NCBI GenBank assembly: GCA_007126095.1
Contig: SLBZ01000062.1
Location: forward strand, 1 to 35,052
DNA: 35,052 bases
Origin: Aquisalimonas sp.
GTDB taxonomy: Bacteria > Pseudomonadota > Gammaproteobacteria > Nitrococcales > Aquisalimonadaceae
Direction: 5' to 3'
Shown here: one piece after another, positions 1 to 8,946 of the stretch
Layout: every line of letters starts with the position of its first letter
Numbering within the stretch: position 1 is the first letter of the stretch
Translations under genes and position numbers: made by a program
Notes under the pieces: generated by a model
Seen by the model: only the letters and a program-made list of their open reading frames with translations
Told to the model about the DNA's origin: nothing
Database searches by the model: none

Positions 1-1132
1 CCATCTGAGCGAACAGCAGCATGAGCAGCGTCACGGCCACCGCCACGGGCGGCCCGTACAGGCCGAGCGCCTGCAGGGTCTCGGCAAGCAGCGTCTCCGG
101 CACCGCGGCGGCGATCATGGTGCCCATGATACCGGCGGCACACAGCACGGTGAGTTCGGCACGCAGGCCGGCGAACTGCTCCGGACTGCGCCGGCCCACA
201 CGGGCAGCCGTGAGCACCACGGACCGCCCCCAGCCGGCGCGCAGCCACTGCACCCACATCCAGAGAATGGCCGCAACCGGCGCGGCAATCATGATCGCCA
301 CGGGCAGGTCCACGTCCAGAAGCTCTTCGAGGGTCACGGCGCCTGCGAAGATGGCCAGCACCAGGGCCAGGAACCGGGCGATGGTTCCCAACGCACCGGG
401 GACATGGTCGCGGTTTGCCATGGAGGCAAGCTGGCGCGGCGCGGTGGCCCGATCCACCACCCAGCCCACTGCCATCAGCAGGAACATGGTGAGCAGGCCG
501 TAGGGAAGCACGTCCTGCCAGCGCAGGTCCGGCATGATGGAGAGAATCACCGCCAGCGTGATGGTGAGCGGCGAACCCAAGGGGCTGACGGCAAAACCGC
601 GCAGCATGGCGGTGAACATGCGCTGGCGGCGCACCTGCTGGATCACGGCGTGGCCGCCGGCGGCGTCCAGGGTGTTGGCCTTGCGGATCATCACGCCAAG
701 CAGGTTGAGCACGCCCATGTTCAGCACCACGCCGATGAGGTACGCCCCGAAACTCAGGGTGGCGTAGCGCTTGGCCGGCGGCTGGTTGATGAGCACGGCG
801 CCGCAGCGGCGCACCAGCGGCGAGCTGTCCGCCGCCTCGCGCAGAAAGGAGAGACAGGCGAGGAAGGTGGCAAAGTAGATGGCGCGGTCCATGGCAAGCC
901 AGAGGGCCTCGCCGGGACGGGCGATGAACCAGGGCAGTGCCACCACGGCTAGCCCGGCGACGCCGAAGAGCAGCTTCGCCACGCCGGGAAGCGCCGGCCA
1001 TTGCCCCGTCAGATAGACCGCCAGCGCGGCCCCAGCGGTGATTGCCAGGGGCGCCCAGTCGGTGAGCTGATAGCCGATGGTGGCCAGCAGCACCACCGCA
1101 AGCCAGCCCCCGGACCGCCAGTGGCGGCCCAT
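1..1132 (-). CDS. Polytopic inner-membrane protein, partial (3' end outside window)
   Basis: Reading the minus strand from the ATG at 1132 gives about 377 residues without a stop, running off the window edge, so the C-terminus is missing. The product is very hydrophobic with roughly eight or more likely membrane spans. They are joined by short basic loops, for example around residues 120-135 and 230-245. I do not recognise a family with confidence. A general permease of the ion-transporter type is possible, judging from the Gly/Pro-containing stretch reading SPLGSPLTITLAVILSIMPD. The ATG lies one base after the stop of the upstream thioesterase gene, so translation is probably coupled. It is the last visible gene of a four-gene minus-strand operon for acyl-CoA metabolism. 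A role in moving a carboxylate or lipid precursor is only a guess from that context. Confidence 0.75.
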   Translation of the reverse strand, partial: MGRHWRSGGWLAVVLLATIGYQLTDWAPLAITAGAALAVYLTGQWPALPGVAKLLFGVAGLAVVALPWFIARPGEALWLAMDRAIYFATFLACLSFLREAADSSPLVRRCGAVLINQPPAKRYATLSFGAYLIGVVLNMGVLNLLGVMIRKANTLDAAGGHAVIQQVRRQRMFTAMLRGFAVSPLGSPLTITLAVILSIMPDLRWQDVLPYGLLTMFLLMAVGWVVDRATAPRQLASMANRDHVPGALGTIARFLALVLAIFAGAVTLEELLDVDLPVAIMIAAPVAAILWMWVQWLRAGWGRSVVLTAARVGRRSPEQFAGLRAELTVLCAAGIMGTMIAAAVPETLLAETLQALGLYGPPVAVAVTLLMLLFAQM

Positions 1133-1133
1133 G

Positions 1134-1601
1134 TCAGCGGGAGCCGTCGGGCGCGCCGCCGCCCTCCTCGCCGGACGGTGTACCGCCGGAGCGCAGCCGG
1201 AAAGTGCCCTCGCCGAGGGCGATCAACTCGCCGCTCTCACTGAAGACCTCGCCGGTGGCCGCGTAGATACGCCGGCCGCCGGCCCGGCGGCGGCCAACGG
1301 CGCGAATGCGGCCGCTATTGACCTGGCCGGTGAAGCTCACGGTCAGCGACAGGGTAATGGCACCGCGGTGCTCGGCAGGGTCGTCGGCGTAGCAGCCGGC
1401 GAACCCGCAGACCGCATCCAGCAAAGTGGAGAGCACACCGCCGTGCAGCACGCCGCTGCGGTTCAGATGCTTGGGCTGGACGTCCAGCTCCAGCACCGCT
1501 CGATCCTTCTCCCACTCCACGAGCTGGTGCCCCATGAGGCCGTGGAAGCCTTCGGCGGTCTCGCCGGAGTGGTCCGTGTGTTGTGTGTTGTCGTCCGCCA
1601 A
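1134..1601 (-). CDS. PaaI-type hotdog acyl-CoA thioesterase
   Basis: The product is about 155 residues and hydrolyses acyl-CoA or aryl-CoA thioesters in the cytoplasm, by family. The hotdog signature is clear: a LNRSGVLHGGVLSTLLDAVCG segment (about residues 41-61), where the HGG loop and following Asp form the usual active-site region, then an ITLSLTVSFTGQV strand typical of PaaI/YdiI-like proteins. The frame is open far upstream through the ligase gene, so the start must be chosen. I take the TTG at 1601 because AGGGAG lies seven bases before it and the whole hotdog fold is retained. The next ATG (MGHQLVEW) would cut the first helix. The gene starts 12 bases after the ligase stop and ends one base before the next gene. 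It probably releases CoA from products of the neighbouring ligase and dehydrogenase. Confidence 0.85.
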   Translation of the reverse strand: MADDNTQHTDHSGETAEGFHGLMGHQLVEWEKDRAVLELDVQPKHLNRSGVLHGGVLSTLLDAVCGFAGCYADDPAEHRGAITLSLTVSFTGQVNSGRIRAVGRRRAGGRRIYAATGEVFSESGELIALGEGTFRLRSGGTPSGEEGGGAPDGSR

Positions 1602-1612
1602 AACCGTGCTCC

Positions 1613-3196
1613 CTACACGTCGCCCGCCTGGATCATGTCGTTGAGTTTGCCCTTGAGGATCTTGCCGGTGGGCGTCGCCGGCAGCTGCTCCATGATCACC
1701 ACTTCCGACGGCCGCTTGTAGGCAGCCAGCCGCTCGCCCGCGAAGGCACGAATGTCCTCGGCGGTAGCGGTGCTGCCGGGCGCGAGCTGCACGTAGGCCA
1801 CCACCTCCTCGTTGCCTTCCACGGGCCGCCCCACCACGGCGGATAGGGTCACATCCGGGTGCGCGGTGAGCACGGCCTCCACGTCCGGTGGGTAGACGTT
1901 GAACCCCGAACGGATGATCAGCTCCTTGCTGCGGCCGACGATGTGCAGATTGCCCTTGTCGTCGATGCGGGCCATGTCGCCCGTGTTGAGCCACCCTTCG
2001 GCGTCGATCACCTCGGCGGTGGCATCGGGACGACGATAGTAACCCTTCATCACGGTGGGTCCGTGCACCCACAGCTCGCCCACGGCCCCCTCGGGAACGG
2101 GCTGCCCGTCCGTGCCCTGCAGGCGGTAGCCGAGCAATGGCAGCACCGGGCCACAGGAGGTGTCGTCCAATGCCCCGTCCAGGCGCGTCTGGGAGATGGT
2201 GGGGGCGGCCTCGGTGAGACCGTAGCCGTTGTGGAGCTTGAGGTTGAACGCCTCCTCCACGCGCGCTTTCACCGCCGGATCCAGGGGCGCTCCGCCCACC
2301 GACATGTAGCGCAGTCGCGGCGCCTGCAGCGCCAGACCCTCCGTTTTCAGGTATTCCAGCAGCCGCTGGAACATGGCCGGCACGCCCTGAAGCACGGTGA
2401 GGCCATCGTCGGCCAGGGCCTTTGCCAGTGCCGCCGGGTCGAACCGCGCACTCAGCTGCAGGGTCCCGCCGGCGAACAGGGTGCCGAGAAACATGCTCGA
2501 GAGGCCGAAGACGTGGGAGACAGGCAGCACACCGTAGACGCGGTCGTCCTGCGCGAGGCCGCGCAGGCCGCCGGAGAGCGCGGCGACGGTGAGCATGTTG
2601 CGGTGGGTGAGCATCACGCCCTTGGGTGTGCCGGTGGTGCCCGAGGTGTAGATGAGTGTTGCCACCTGGCCGGCGCCGTCGGCCTCCACCGGCTCCGGCT
2701 CAGCCTCGCGCAGCGGGCTCAGGGCGAATTCGCCCAGACGGGGCGAGTCAACGCGGGTGGCCTCGTAGCGATCGGCGAGCGCGCCCGCGGCATCGGGGGA
2801 GCCCTCGGTGGTGAATACCAGCCTCCGGGGCAGACAGCTCCCGGCAATGGTCTCGATCTCCTGGGGCGACAGCCGCGCACTCACCACGGCGCACCAGACG
2901 TCCATTTCGCTGGCGGCGAGGATGAACGCCACCAGCGCCCGGCAGTTCTCGTTGAGCACCATGATGCGGTCGCCGGCGCGCACGCCCGCGCCGCTCAGAT
3001 GCTCGCGGGCTTCGTCCACGGCGGCGGCCAGGTCGGCGTAGGTCCAGGCGGTATTGCCATCCACCACGGCCAGGGCGTCGGGGGTCTCCCGCGCCCAGGC
3101 CAGCGGGCGGTGGCTGATCCGCTGCGGCAGGTCAGCGAGTATCTCGCTGGCCCAGCGGCCGCGGACCTGTTCGTCGGGCATGTGTCGTTGGGTCAT
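1613..3196 (-). CDS. AMP-dependent acyl-CoA synthetase/ligase (fatty-acid CoA ligase family)
   Basis: This 527-residue ANL-superfamily enzyme activates a carboxylic acid with ATP to an acyl-adenylate and then the CoA thioester. All landmarks are present: the phosphate-binding loop IYTSGTTGTPKG (182-193), NGYGLTEA (323-330), GWLNTGD (401-407), the hinge segment RSKELI (422-427) and the C-terminal catalytic Lys in PTGKIL (Lys512). Length is normal for medium/long-chain or aromatic acid ligases. The chain length or substrate cannot be read from the sequence. It follows the acyl-CoA dehydrogenase gene by about 60 bases on the same strand and precedes the thioesterase by 12 bases, so the three probably form one transcript. 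The start ATG has a GGAG about 11 bases upstream; a second Met at residue 6 lacks any ribosome site. Confidence 0.93.
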   Translation of the reverse strand: MTQRHMPDEQVRGRWASEILADLPQRISHRPLAWARETPDALAVVDGNTAWTYADLAAAVDEAREHLSGAGVRAGDRIMVLNENCRALVAFILAASEMDVWCAVVSARLSPQEIETIAGSCLPRRLVFTTEGSPDAAGALADRYEATRVDSPRLGEFALSPLREAEPEPVEADGAGQVATLIYTSGTTGTPKGVMLTHRNMLTVAALSGGLRGLAQDDRVYGVLPVSHVFGLSSMFLGTLFAGGTLQLSARFDPAALAKALADDGLTVLQGVPAMFQRLLEYLKTEGLALQAPRLRYMSVGGAPLDPAVKARVEEAFNLKLHNGYGLTEAAPTISQTRLDGALDDTSCGPVLPLLGYRLQGTDGQPVPEGAVGELWVHGPTVMKGYYRRPDATAEVIDAEGWLNTGDMARIDDKGNLHIVGRSKELIIRSGFNVYPPDVEAVLTAHPDVTLSAVVGRPVEGNEEVVAYVQLAPGSTATAEDIRAFAGERLAAYKRPSEVVIMEQLPATPTGKILKGKLNDMIQAGDV

Positions 3197-3216
3197 GTTA
3201 ATGATGGCTCCGGTGC

Positions 3217-3243
3217 ATCGCGACTGACGTCGCTCCTACGGGG
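3217..3243 (-). repeat. Short palindromic intergenic repeat, GCGACTGAAGTCGC type, copy 1
   Basis: The core GCGACTGACGTCGC (3220-3233) is a near-palindrome followed by TCCTACG. The same unit (GTGACTGAAGTCGCTCCTACG) recurs at 33957-33979. Such GTAGGAGCGACTTCAGTCGC-type elements are dispersed in many gammaproteobacterial genomes. It sits in the 61-base gap between the acyl-CoA dehydrogenase stop and the ligase start, so it would be transcribed within that operon. Confidence 0.6.
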
Positions 3244-3257
3244 CATGTCGCCGGTGG

Positions 3258-4412
3258 TCACTCCTGGAGTTCCTTCGCCATGTTGCGGGCGATGACGATC
3301 TGCTGGATCTGGCTCGTGCCTTCGTACAGGCGGAACAGCCGCACGTCGCGGTAGAAGCGCTCCACCGGGTACTCGGAGATATAGCCGGCGCCACCGTGGA
3401 TCTGCACGGCGCGGTCAGCCACGCGGCCCACCATCTCGGCGCAGAATAGCTTGCAACAGGACGCCTCGGTGCTGACCCGCTCGCCGTTGTCCTTCTTGCG
3501 CGCGGCCTCCATGACCATGGAGCGCCCGGCAAAGGCTTCGGCCTTGCTGTCGGCCAGCATGGCCTGGATGAGCTGGTGCTCGGAGAGGTGCTTGCCGAAC
3601 TGCTTGCGCTCGGTGGCGAAGCGCAGCGCCTCGTCGATCAGCCGCTCGGCCACTCCGACACACACGGCGGAGATGTGCAGCCGCCCCCGGTCGAGCACCT
3701 TCATGGCGGTCTTGAAGCCCTGCCCTTCCTTGCCCCCGATCAGAGCGCTGGCCGGCACGCGGGCGTCCTCGAAGATGACGTCGCAGGTGTGCGAGCCGCT
3801 CTGGCCCATCTTCTTGTCCGGCTTACCCAGGGAGATGCCGGGCGTATTGGCATCCACCAGGAAGGCGGAGACGCCCGCGGCGCCCTTTTCGTCCGGGTTG
3901 GTGCGCGCCATGAGCGTGAACACGCTGGCATACGGCGCGTTGGTGATGTAGCGCTTGGTGCCGTTGATGATGTACTCATCGCCGTCACGCACCGCGGAAG
4001 TCTTCACTGAGCCCGCGTCGGAGCCCACGTCCGGCTCGGTCAGTGCGAACGAGCCGATGATCTCGCCGGTGGCCATGCGCGGCAGGTACCGCTCCTTCTG
4101 CTCGTCGGTGCCATCCATGATGATGCCCTGGGAGCCGATGCCGTTGTTGGTGCCCATGATGGAGCGGAACGCGGGCGAGGTATGGCCGAGCTCGAAGGCC
4201 ACCAGTGCCTCTTCTTCCATGGTCAGGCCGAGACCGCCATGCTCTTCGGGGATGGACAGCCCGAACAGGCCGAGCTCCTTCATCTCCTGGACGATCTCGT
4301 CGGGGATGCGATCGTTCTCAGCCACCTCCTGCTCACGGGGCACCAGCCGCTCGCGAACAAAGCGGCCGACGGTATCAAGGAGCGAATTCAACGTCTCCTG
4401 ATCTCTGATCAT
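3258..4412 (-). CDS. Acyl-CoA dehydrogenase
   Basis: The 384-residue product is an FAD enzyme that introduces the alpha-beta double bond into an acyl-CoA and hands electrons to ETF. It has the full three-domain layout: an N-terminal helical domain, the beta-domain motif ALTEPDVGSDAGSVKT, and the C-terminal helical domain with RKQFGKHL, QIHGGAGYISEYPVERFYRD and LYEGTSQIQ. In this family the Glu of YEGT (Glu364) is the catalytic base. The open frame extends 53 codons further upstream, but the ATG at 4412 is preceded by AGAGGA at proper spacing and starts the conserved domain. It is the first gene of the minus-strand operon and diverges from the thiolase gene. The substrate is unknown; short/branched or medium chains are both possible. 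Confidence 0.93.
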   Translation of the reverse strand: MIRDQETLNSLLDTVGRFVRERLVPREQEVAENDRIPDEIVQEMKELGLFGLSIPEEHGGLGLTMEEEALVAFELGHTSPAFRSIMGTNNGIGSQGIIMDGTDEQKERYLPRMATGEIIGSFALTEPDVGSDAGSVKTSAVRDGDEYIINGTKRYITNAPYASVFTLMARTNPDEKGAAGVSAFLVDANTPGISLGKPDKKMGQSGSHTCDVIFEDARVPASALIGGKEGQGFKTAMKVLDRGRLHISAVCVGVAERLIDEALRFATERKQFGKHLSEHQLIQAMLADSKAEAFAGRSMVMEAARKKDNGERVSTEASCCKLFCAEMVGRVADRAVQIHGGAGYISEYPVERFYRDVRLFRLYEGTSQIQQIVIARNMAKELQE

Positions 4413-4463
4413 GGGGTTATCCTCTTTACGACATGCGGGAGGCGGGACGCGCGGCCCGGGAAT

Positions 4464-4492
4464 TTGCATTGAAATCTGGCACGAACTATTCT
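4464..4492 (+). promoter_or_regulatory. Sigma70-like promoter for the thiolase/gcdH direction
   Basis: TTGCAT (4464-4469), a 17-base spacer and TATTCT (4487-4492) form a reasonable sigma70 promoter, 78 bases before the thiolase start. On the opposite strand TTGACC (4501-4496) with a 17-base spacer and a weak CAGATT (4478-4473) could serve the divergent dehydrogenase operon, so the two promoters would overlap. Confidence 0.45.
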
Positions 4493-4515
4493 CTTGGTCA
4501 AGTTTTTGAAACAGA

Positions 4516-4532
4516 ATTTCGCCTAGCGAAAT
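4516..4532. promoter_or_regulatory. Perfect 7-bp-arm palindrome in the divergent control region (candidate operator)
   Basis: ATTTCGC-CTA-GCGAAAT is a perfect inverted repeat in an AT-richer stretch between the divergent acyl-CoA dehydrogenase and thiolase genes. It lies about 24 bases downstream of the proposed plus-strand -10 and just upstream of the proposed minus-strand -35. A repressor bound there could control both directions. TetR- and MerR-type regulators commonly control such clusters, but no regulator gene lies in the window. Confidence 0.45.
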
Positions 4533-4569
4533 CACCTGACAAACGCCCCCTGGCGGGCAGGAGAACGAC

Positions 4570-5778
4570 ATGCTCGACGCCTACGTCTACGACGGTATCC
4601 GCACACCGATCGGCCGCCATGCCGGCGCCCTGGCCCCGGTGCGGCCGGACGACCTCCTAGCCCACTGCATCCGCCACGTGGTGGAGCGGAACAGCTTCGA
4701 TCCTGCCATTATCGAGGACGTGGTCGCCGGTTGCACCAACCAGGCCGGGGAAGACGCCCGCAACCTGGCCCGCCACGCAGGGCTGCTGGCCGGGCTGCCC
4801 ATCGAAGTGGCCGGGCAGACGGTGAACCGCCTGTGCGGTTCGGGCCTGGCTGCTTCCCTGGACGCCGCCCGCGCCGCCAGCGCCGGCGAAGGGCAGCTGT
4901 TCATCGCCGGCGGCTCCGAGAGCATGAGCCGGGCACCGTTCGTCATGGCCAAGGCAGAGACGGCTTACAGCCGCGACATGAAGGTGTTCGACTCCACCAT
5001 CGGCGCCCGCTTCCCGAACCCGAAGATCCTCAAGCAGTTCGGCGGTGACACCATGCCGGAGACGGCCGACAACGTGGCCGCCGACCTGGACATCACCCGG
5101 GAGCGGGCCGATGCATTCGCGGCCTGGTCCCAGGAAAAGTACGCGCGCGCGAAGGAGGCCGGCTTCTACGAGCAGGAGCTTCTGCCGGTCGATGTGCCCA
5201 CCGGGCGCAAGACGCCGCCGGTAACCGTCGCCGAGGACGAGCACCCGCGCGCGGGCAGCACCGCCGAAAAGCTGGCAAAATTGCCCACACTGTTCGAGGG
5301 CGGCGTGGTCACCGCCGGTAACGCCTCCGGGATCAACGACGGCGCCGCCGCCATGCTGATCGGCAATCGGGCCGCCGGCGAGCAGGCCGGAGTGAAACCC
5401 CGCGCCCGCATTCTCTCGGGCGCCGTAGCCGGCGTGGAGCCGCGCACCATGGGGCTCGGCCCCGTGCCCGCATCGCGCAAGGCGCTGGAGCGCGCCGGCA
5501 TTGGCCTGGACGATCTGGACGTGATCGAGCTCAACGAGGCATTCGCCTCGCAGGTGCTCGGCTGCACGCAGCTGCTCGGGATCGCCGACGACGATCCCCG
5601 GCTCAATCCCAACGGGGGCGCCATCGCCATTGGCCACCCGCTGGGCTGCTCCGGAGCGCGCCTGTTGCTGACCGCCATCCGGCAGCTGGAGGCCATCCAG
5701 GGGCGTTATGCACTGGTTACCATGTGCATTGGTGTGGGGCAGGGAGTTGCCGCCATCGTGGAACGCGTCGACGGATGA
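4570..5778 (+). CDS. Acetyl-CoA C-acyltransferase (thiolase; closest in style to 3-oxoadipyl-CoA thiolase PcaF)
   Basis: The 402-residue thiolase cleaves 3-ketoacyl-CoA with CoA to acetyl-CoA and a shortened acyl-CoA. The nucleophilic Cys is in NRLCGSG (Cys89), the His in AIGHPLGCSG (His356) and the second Cys in MCIGVGQG (Cys386). The N-terminus (YDGIRTPIGRHAGAL ... TNQAGEDARNLARHA) closely follows what I remember of PcaF/PaaJ. A 3-oxoadipyl-CoA thiolase is therefore possible, but no other beta-ketoadipate genes are visible. A general beta-oxidation thiolase fits the neighbours better. A GGCAGGAG sequence precedes the ATG. It is the first plus-strand gene of the divergent island, with gcdH and the ETF:quinone oxidoreductase downstream. 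Confidence 0.93.
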   Translation: MLDAYVYDGIRTPIGRHAGALAPVRPDDLLAHCIRHVVERNSFDPAIIEDVVAGCTNQAGEDARNLARHAGLLAGLPIEVAGQTVNRLCGSGLAASLDAARAASAGEGQLFIAGGSESMSRAPFVMAKAETAYSRDMKVFDSTIGARFPNPKILKQFGGDTMPETADNVAADLDITRERADAFAAWSQEKYARAKEAGFYEQELLPVDVPTGRKTPPVTVAEDEHPRAGSTAEKLAKLPTLFEGGVVTAGNASGINDGAAAMLIGNRAAGEQAGVKPRARILSGAVAGVEPRTMGLGPVPASRKALERAGIGLDDLDVIELNEAFASQVLGCTQLLGIADDDPRLNPNGGAIAIGHPLGCSGARLLLTAIRQLEAIQGRYALVTMCIGVGQGVAAIVERVDG

Positions 5779-5801
5779 ACGCGGCGCATTGAACAACAAT
5801 C

Positions 5802-5833
5802 CGGCCCGCCGGCGATGATGCCGCTGCGGGCCG
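5802..5833 (+). other. Strong hairpin between thiolase and gcdH genes
   Basis: CGGCCCGC pairs with GCGGGCCG (8 bp), and inside it CGGC-GATGAT-GCCG adds 4 bp. There is no T-run, so it is not a standard intrinsic terminator. It could dampen read-through or protect an mRNA end. The gcdH Shine-Dalgarno itself (GGAGATTCTCC, 5850-5860) can fold on itself just before the start codon. Confidence 0.5.
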
Positions 5834-5860
5834 CTCGACCATCGACTGCGGAGATTCTCC

Positions 5861-7039
5861 ATGACCAACCGATTCCACTGGAACGACGCGCTGCTTCTCG
5901 ACGGCCAGCTTGCCGATGAAGAGCGCATGGTGCGTGACTCGGCCCACGACTACTGTCAGGAACAGCTGTTCCCGCGGGTGCTCGAGGCCAATCGGCACGA
6001 GCGCTTCGACCGCGAGATCATGACCGAAATGGGCGAGTTGGGCTTTCTCGGCCCCACCATCCCGGAAGAGTACGGCGGTGCCGGCGTCAATCACGTGAGC
6101 TATGGCCTGATCGCCCGGGAAGTGGAACGGGTTGACTCCGGCTACCGTTCCGCCATGAGCGTGCAGTCGTCGCTGGTGATGCACCCGATCTACAGCTACG
6201 GCAGCGAGGAACAGCGGAAGAAGTATCTGCCGAAGCTGGCCACCGGCGAATGGGTGGGCTGCTTCGGCCTCACCGAGCCGGACGCCGGCTCCGACCCGGG
6301 CGGCATGAAAACCCACGCCAAGGCGGTCGACGGCGGCTACAAGCTCTCCGGCTCCAAGACCTGGATCACCAACTCCCCCATCGCCGACGTCTTCGTCGTG
6401 TGGGCGAAGCTCGACGGCAAGATCCGCGGCTTCATTCTCGAAAAGGGCATGACCGGCCTGTCCGCGCCCAAGCTGGAAGGCAAGTTCTCCCTGCGCGCCT
6501 CCATCACGGGCCAGATCGTCATGGACGAGGTGTTCGTGCCGGAGGAGAACCTGCTGCCCAACGTGGAAGGACTCAAGGGGCCGTTCGGCTGCCTGAACAA
6601 GGCCCGCTACGGCATCAGCTGGGGTGCCATGGGTGCGGCGGAGTTCTGCATGCATCAGGCCCGTCAGTACACCCTCGACCGCAAGCAGTTCGGTCGGCCG
6701 CTGGCCGCCACCCAGCTCATCCAGAAGAAGCTGGCGGACATGCTCACCGAGGTCACCATCGGCCTGCAGGGCTCCCTGCAGCTCGGCCGCCTCATGGACT
6801 CGGGCAACTGGGCGCCGGAGATGATCTCCCTGCTCAAGCGCAACAACTGCGGCAAGGCGCTGGACATTGCGCGCACCGCCCGGGACATGCACGGTGGCAA
6901 TGGCATCTCCGATGAGTACCATGTGATCCGTCACGTGATGAATCTGGAAGCGGTGAACACCTACGAGGGCACCCACGACGTCCACGCCCTCATCCTGGGC
7001 CGGTCGATCACCGGCATTCAGGCGTTCACCGGCGAATAA
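5861..7039 (+). CDS. gcdH: Glutaryl-CoA dehydrogenase
   Basis: This 392-residue FAD enzyme oxidises and decarboxylates glutaryl-CoA to crotonyl-CoA in lysine, tryptophan and aromatic-acid breakdown. Long stretches match the human enzyme as I remember it, among them [63 protein letters not shown] and [20 protein letters not shown]. The catalytic Glu is Glu369 in TYEGTHD. Arg96 in SGYRS corresponds to the arginine that binds the glutaryl carboxylate, which separates this enzyme from ordinary acyl-CoA dehydrogenases. A GGAG sits seven bases before the ATG. It lies between a thiolase gene and the ETF:quinone oxidoreductase gene, which would re-oxidise the ETF it reduces. Confidence 0.95.
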   Translation: MTNRFHWNDALLLDGQLADEERMVRDSAHDYCQEQLFPRVLEANRHERFDREIMTEMGELGFLGPTIPEEYGGAGVNHVSYGLIAREVERVDSGYRSAMSVQSSLVMHPIYSYGSEEQRKKYLPKLATGEWVGCFGLTEPDAGSDPGGMKTHAKAVDGGYKLSGSKTWITNSPIADVFVVWAKLDGKIRGFILEKGMTGLSAPKLEGKFSLRASITGQIVMDEVFVPEENLLPNVEGLKGPFGCLNKARYGISWGAMGAAEFCMHQARQYTLDRKQFGRPLAATQLIQKKLADMLTEVTIGLQGSLQLGRLMDSGNWAPEMISLLKRNNCGKALDIARTARDMHGGNGISDEYHVIRHVMNLEAVNTYEGTHDVHALILGRSITGIQAFTGE

Positions 7040-7072
7040 CACACGGCCCGGCGACGACCGGGCGCGTGAGGT

Positions 7073-7100
7073 GCCCGGGCCACCACTGGTGCGCCCGGGC
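7073..7100 (+). other. Leader hairpin upstream of the ETF-QO gene
   Basis: GCCCGGGC (7073-7080) and GCCCGGGC (7093-7100) form an 8-bp stem around CACCACTGGTGC, whose CACCA and TGGTG can also pair, giving one long hairpin. No T-run follows. It ends 26 bases before the ETF-QO start and may be a processing or attenuation structure between gcdH and the next gene. Confidence 0.5.
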
Positions 7101-7126
7101 GTCTCATGACACCAGGAGGCATTAGA

Positions 7127-8788
7127 ATGGCAGAGCACGAGGCCGTAGAACGCGAAAGCATGGAATTCGACGTCCTGATCGTCGGCGCCGGGCCCGCGGG
7201 ACTGTCCGCGGCGATCCGGCTGCGGCAGCTGGCCGAAGAGGCCGGCAAGGACGACTTCGCCGTGTGCGTCGTGGAAAAGGGCTCGGAAGTGGGTGCGCAC
7301 ATCCTCTCCGGTGCTGTGATCGAACCGCGCGCGCTGAACGAACTGATCCCCGACTGGAAGGACAAGGGCGCGCCGCTGAACACGCCGGCCGGCGACGACA
7401 GCTTCCTGCTCCTCACCGAGAGTAAGTCGTACAAGCTGCCCACACCGCCGCAGATGCACAACCACGGCAACTACATCGTCAGCCTGGGCAATGTCTGCCG
7501 CTGGCTCGCCGAGCAGGCCGAAGGCGCGGGCGCTGAAATCTACCCCGGCTTCGCCGCCGCCGAAGTGCTCTACAACGAGGACTGCTCGGTCAAGGGCGTG
7601 GCCACGGGCGACATGGGCATACAGGCCGACGGCACCCCGGGCCCCAACTACGAGCCTGGCGTCGAGCTGCACGCCAAACAGACCTTCTTCGCCGAGGGCT
7701 GCCGTGGCTCCGCCAGCAAGGAAGTGATCGGCCGCTTCGAGCTGAACAAGGATTCCGACCCGCAGACCTACGGCATCGGCATCAAGGAACTGTGGGAGAT
7801 TCCGGCGGAGCAGCATGAGCAGGGCAAGGTGGTGCACTCCGTCGGCTGGCCCGTGGACAGCAAGACCTACGGCGGCGCCTGGATGTACCACCTGGAGGAT
7901 AACCTGGTCTCCATCGGCTACGTCATCGGCCTGGACTACAAGAACCCCTACCTCTCGCCCTTCGACGAGATGCAGCGGCTGAAGACCCACCCGGCGTTCC
8001 GCAAGTACCTGGAAGGTGGCCGGCGCGTGTCCTACGGCGCCCGCGCCCTGGTGGAAGGCGGTTTCCAGTCCATGCCGAAGGTGCACTTCCCCGGCGGCGT
8101 GCTGATCGGTGACTCCGCCGGTTTCCTGAACGTGCCCAAGATCAAGGGCACCCACAATGCCATGAAGTCCGGCATGGTGGCCGCCGAGGCGGCGTTCAAG
8201 GCGTTGCAGGAAAAGGACGAACCGGGGCTTGAGGTCACCGGCTACCTGGACGGCCTGAAAGCCTCTTGGATCTGGGACGAACTCTACCGCGTGCGCAACA
8301 TCCGCCCGGCCATGGCCAAGTGGGGCCTGTGGGGCGGCATGGCTTACTCCGCCATCGACACCTATCTGTTCCGGGGCAAGGCGCCGTGGACCCTGCCGAA
8401 CCACGCCGATCACGAGCAGATTCGGCCGAAGACGGAGTTCCGGCCCATCGAGTACCCGAAGCCGGACGGCAAGCTGACCTTCGACAAGCTCTCGTCGGTG
8501 TTCATCTCCAACACCAACCACGAAGAGGACCAGCCGGCCCACCTGACTCTCAAGGACCAGAGCGTGCCGGTGGAGATCAACCTCGAGACCTACGACGCAC
8601 CGGAGCAGCGCTACTGCCCCGCCGGCGTTTACGAGATCGTCCGGGACGACGACGGCTCCAACCCGCGGCTGCAGATCAACGCGCAGAACTGCGTGCACTG
8701 CAAGACCTGCGACATCAAGGATCCGACCCAGAACATCCACTGGGTGGTGCCGCAGGGCGGTGACGGGCCGAATTACCCGAACATGTAG
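7127..8788 (+). CDS. Electron transfer flavoprotein:ubiquinone oxidoreductase (ETF-QO)
   Basis: The 553-residue membrane-associated flavoprotein takes electrons from ETF, reduced by the acyl-CoA and glutaryl-CoA dehydrogenases encoded next door, and passes them to ubiquinone. It has the FAD-binding [14 protein letters not shown] motif (19-32), the conserved [18 protein letters not shown] segment and the C-terminal 4Fe-4S ligands Cys497, Cys522, Cys525 and Cys528 ([20 protein letters not shown]). An upstream in-frame ATG at 7106 exists. The ATG at 7127 has AGGAGG seven bases before it and starts where the family starts, so I chose it. Length is normal for a bacterial ETF-QO. The ETF alpha/beta genes are not in the window. 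Confidence 0.96.
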   Translation: MAEHEAVERESMEFDVLIVGAGPAGLSAAIRLRQLAEEAGKDDFAVCVVEKGSEVGAHILSGAVIEPRALNELIPDWKDKGAPLNTPAGDDSFLLLTESKSYKLPTPPQMHNHGNYIVSLGNVCRWLAEQAEGAGAEIYPGFAAAEVLYNEDCSVKGVATGDMGIQADGTPGPNYEPGVELHAKQTFFAEGCRGSASKEVIGRFELNKDSDPQTYGIGIKELWEIPAEQHEQGKVVHSVGWPVDSKTYGGAWMYHLEDNLVSIGYVIGLDYKNPYLSPFDEMQRLKTHPAFRKYLEGGRRVSYGARALVEGGFQSMPKVHFPGGVLIGDSAGFLNVPKIKGTHNAMKSGMVAAEAAFKALQEKDEPGLEVTGYLDGLKASWIWDELYRVRNIRPAMAKWGLWGGMAYSAIDTYLFRGKAPWTLPNHADHEQIRPKTEFRPIEYPKPDGKLTFDKLSSVFISNTNHEEDQPAHLTLKDQSVPVEINLETYDAPEQRYCPAGVYEIVRDDDGSNPRLQINAQNCVHCKTCDIKDPTQNIHWVVPQGGDGPNYPNM

Positions 8789-8800
8789 TTCGGGATGGGT

Positions 8801-8934
8801 GATGGTGGGCGTAAACATCCACCCTACGCGTGCCGACCGTGATGGGCGCGTAGGGTCGACGTTTACGTCCACCGTCACCAACCCTCCAGCACAAGGCGTC
8901 GTCGGACGTAGGGTGGACCTTCAGGTCCACCATC
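8801..8934. repeat. Cluster of three palindromic GGTGGAC-type repeats
   Basis: Three copies of a 20-bp palindrome lie at 8804-8823 (minus orientation, two imperfect pairs), 8854-8873 (plus, one mismatch) and 8912-8931 (plus, perfect: GGTGGACCTTCAGGTCCACC). Orientation is given by the CGTAGG flank. They fill most of the 158-base gap between the ETF-QO gene and the convergent thioesterase gene, which has no T-run terminator. The hairpins may therefore serve to end or protect both transcripts. Confidence 0.85.
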
Positions 8935-8946
8935 CATTCCCGACAT

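Noticed and set aside
5717..8881. A very long open frame (1054 codons) on the minus strand opposite gcdH and the ETF-QO gene
   Set aside because: Its translation is low-complexity and matches no fold, whereas the plus-strand genes have complete catalytic motifs. High-GC codon bias explains the antisense frame.
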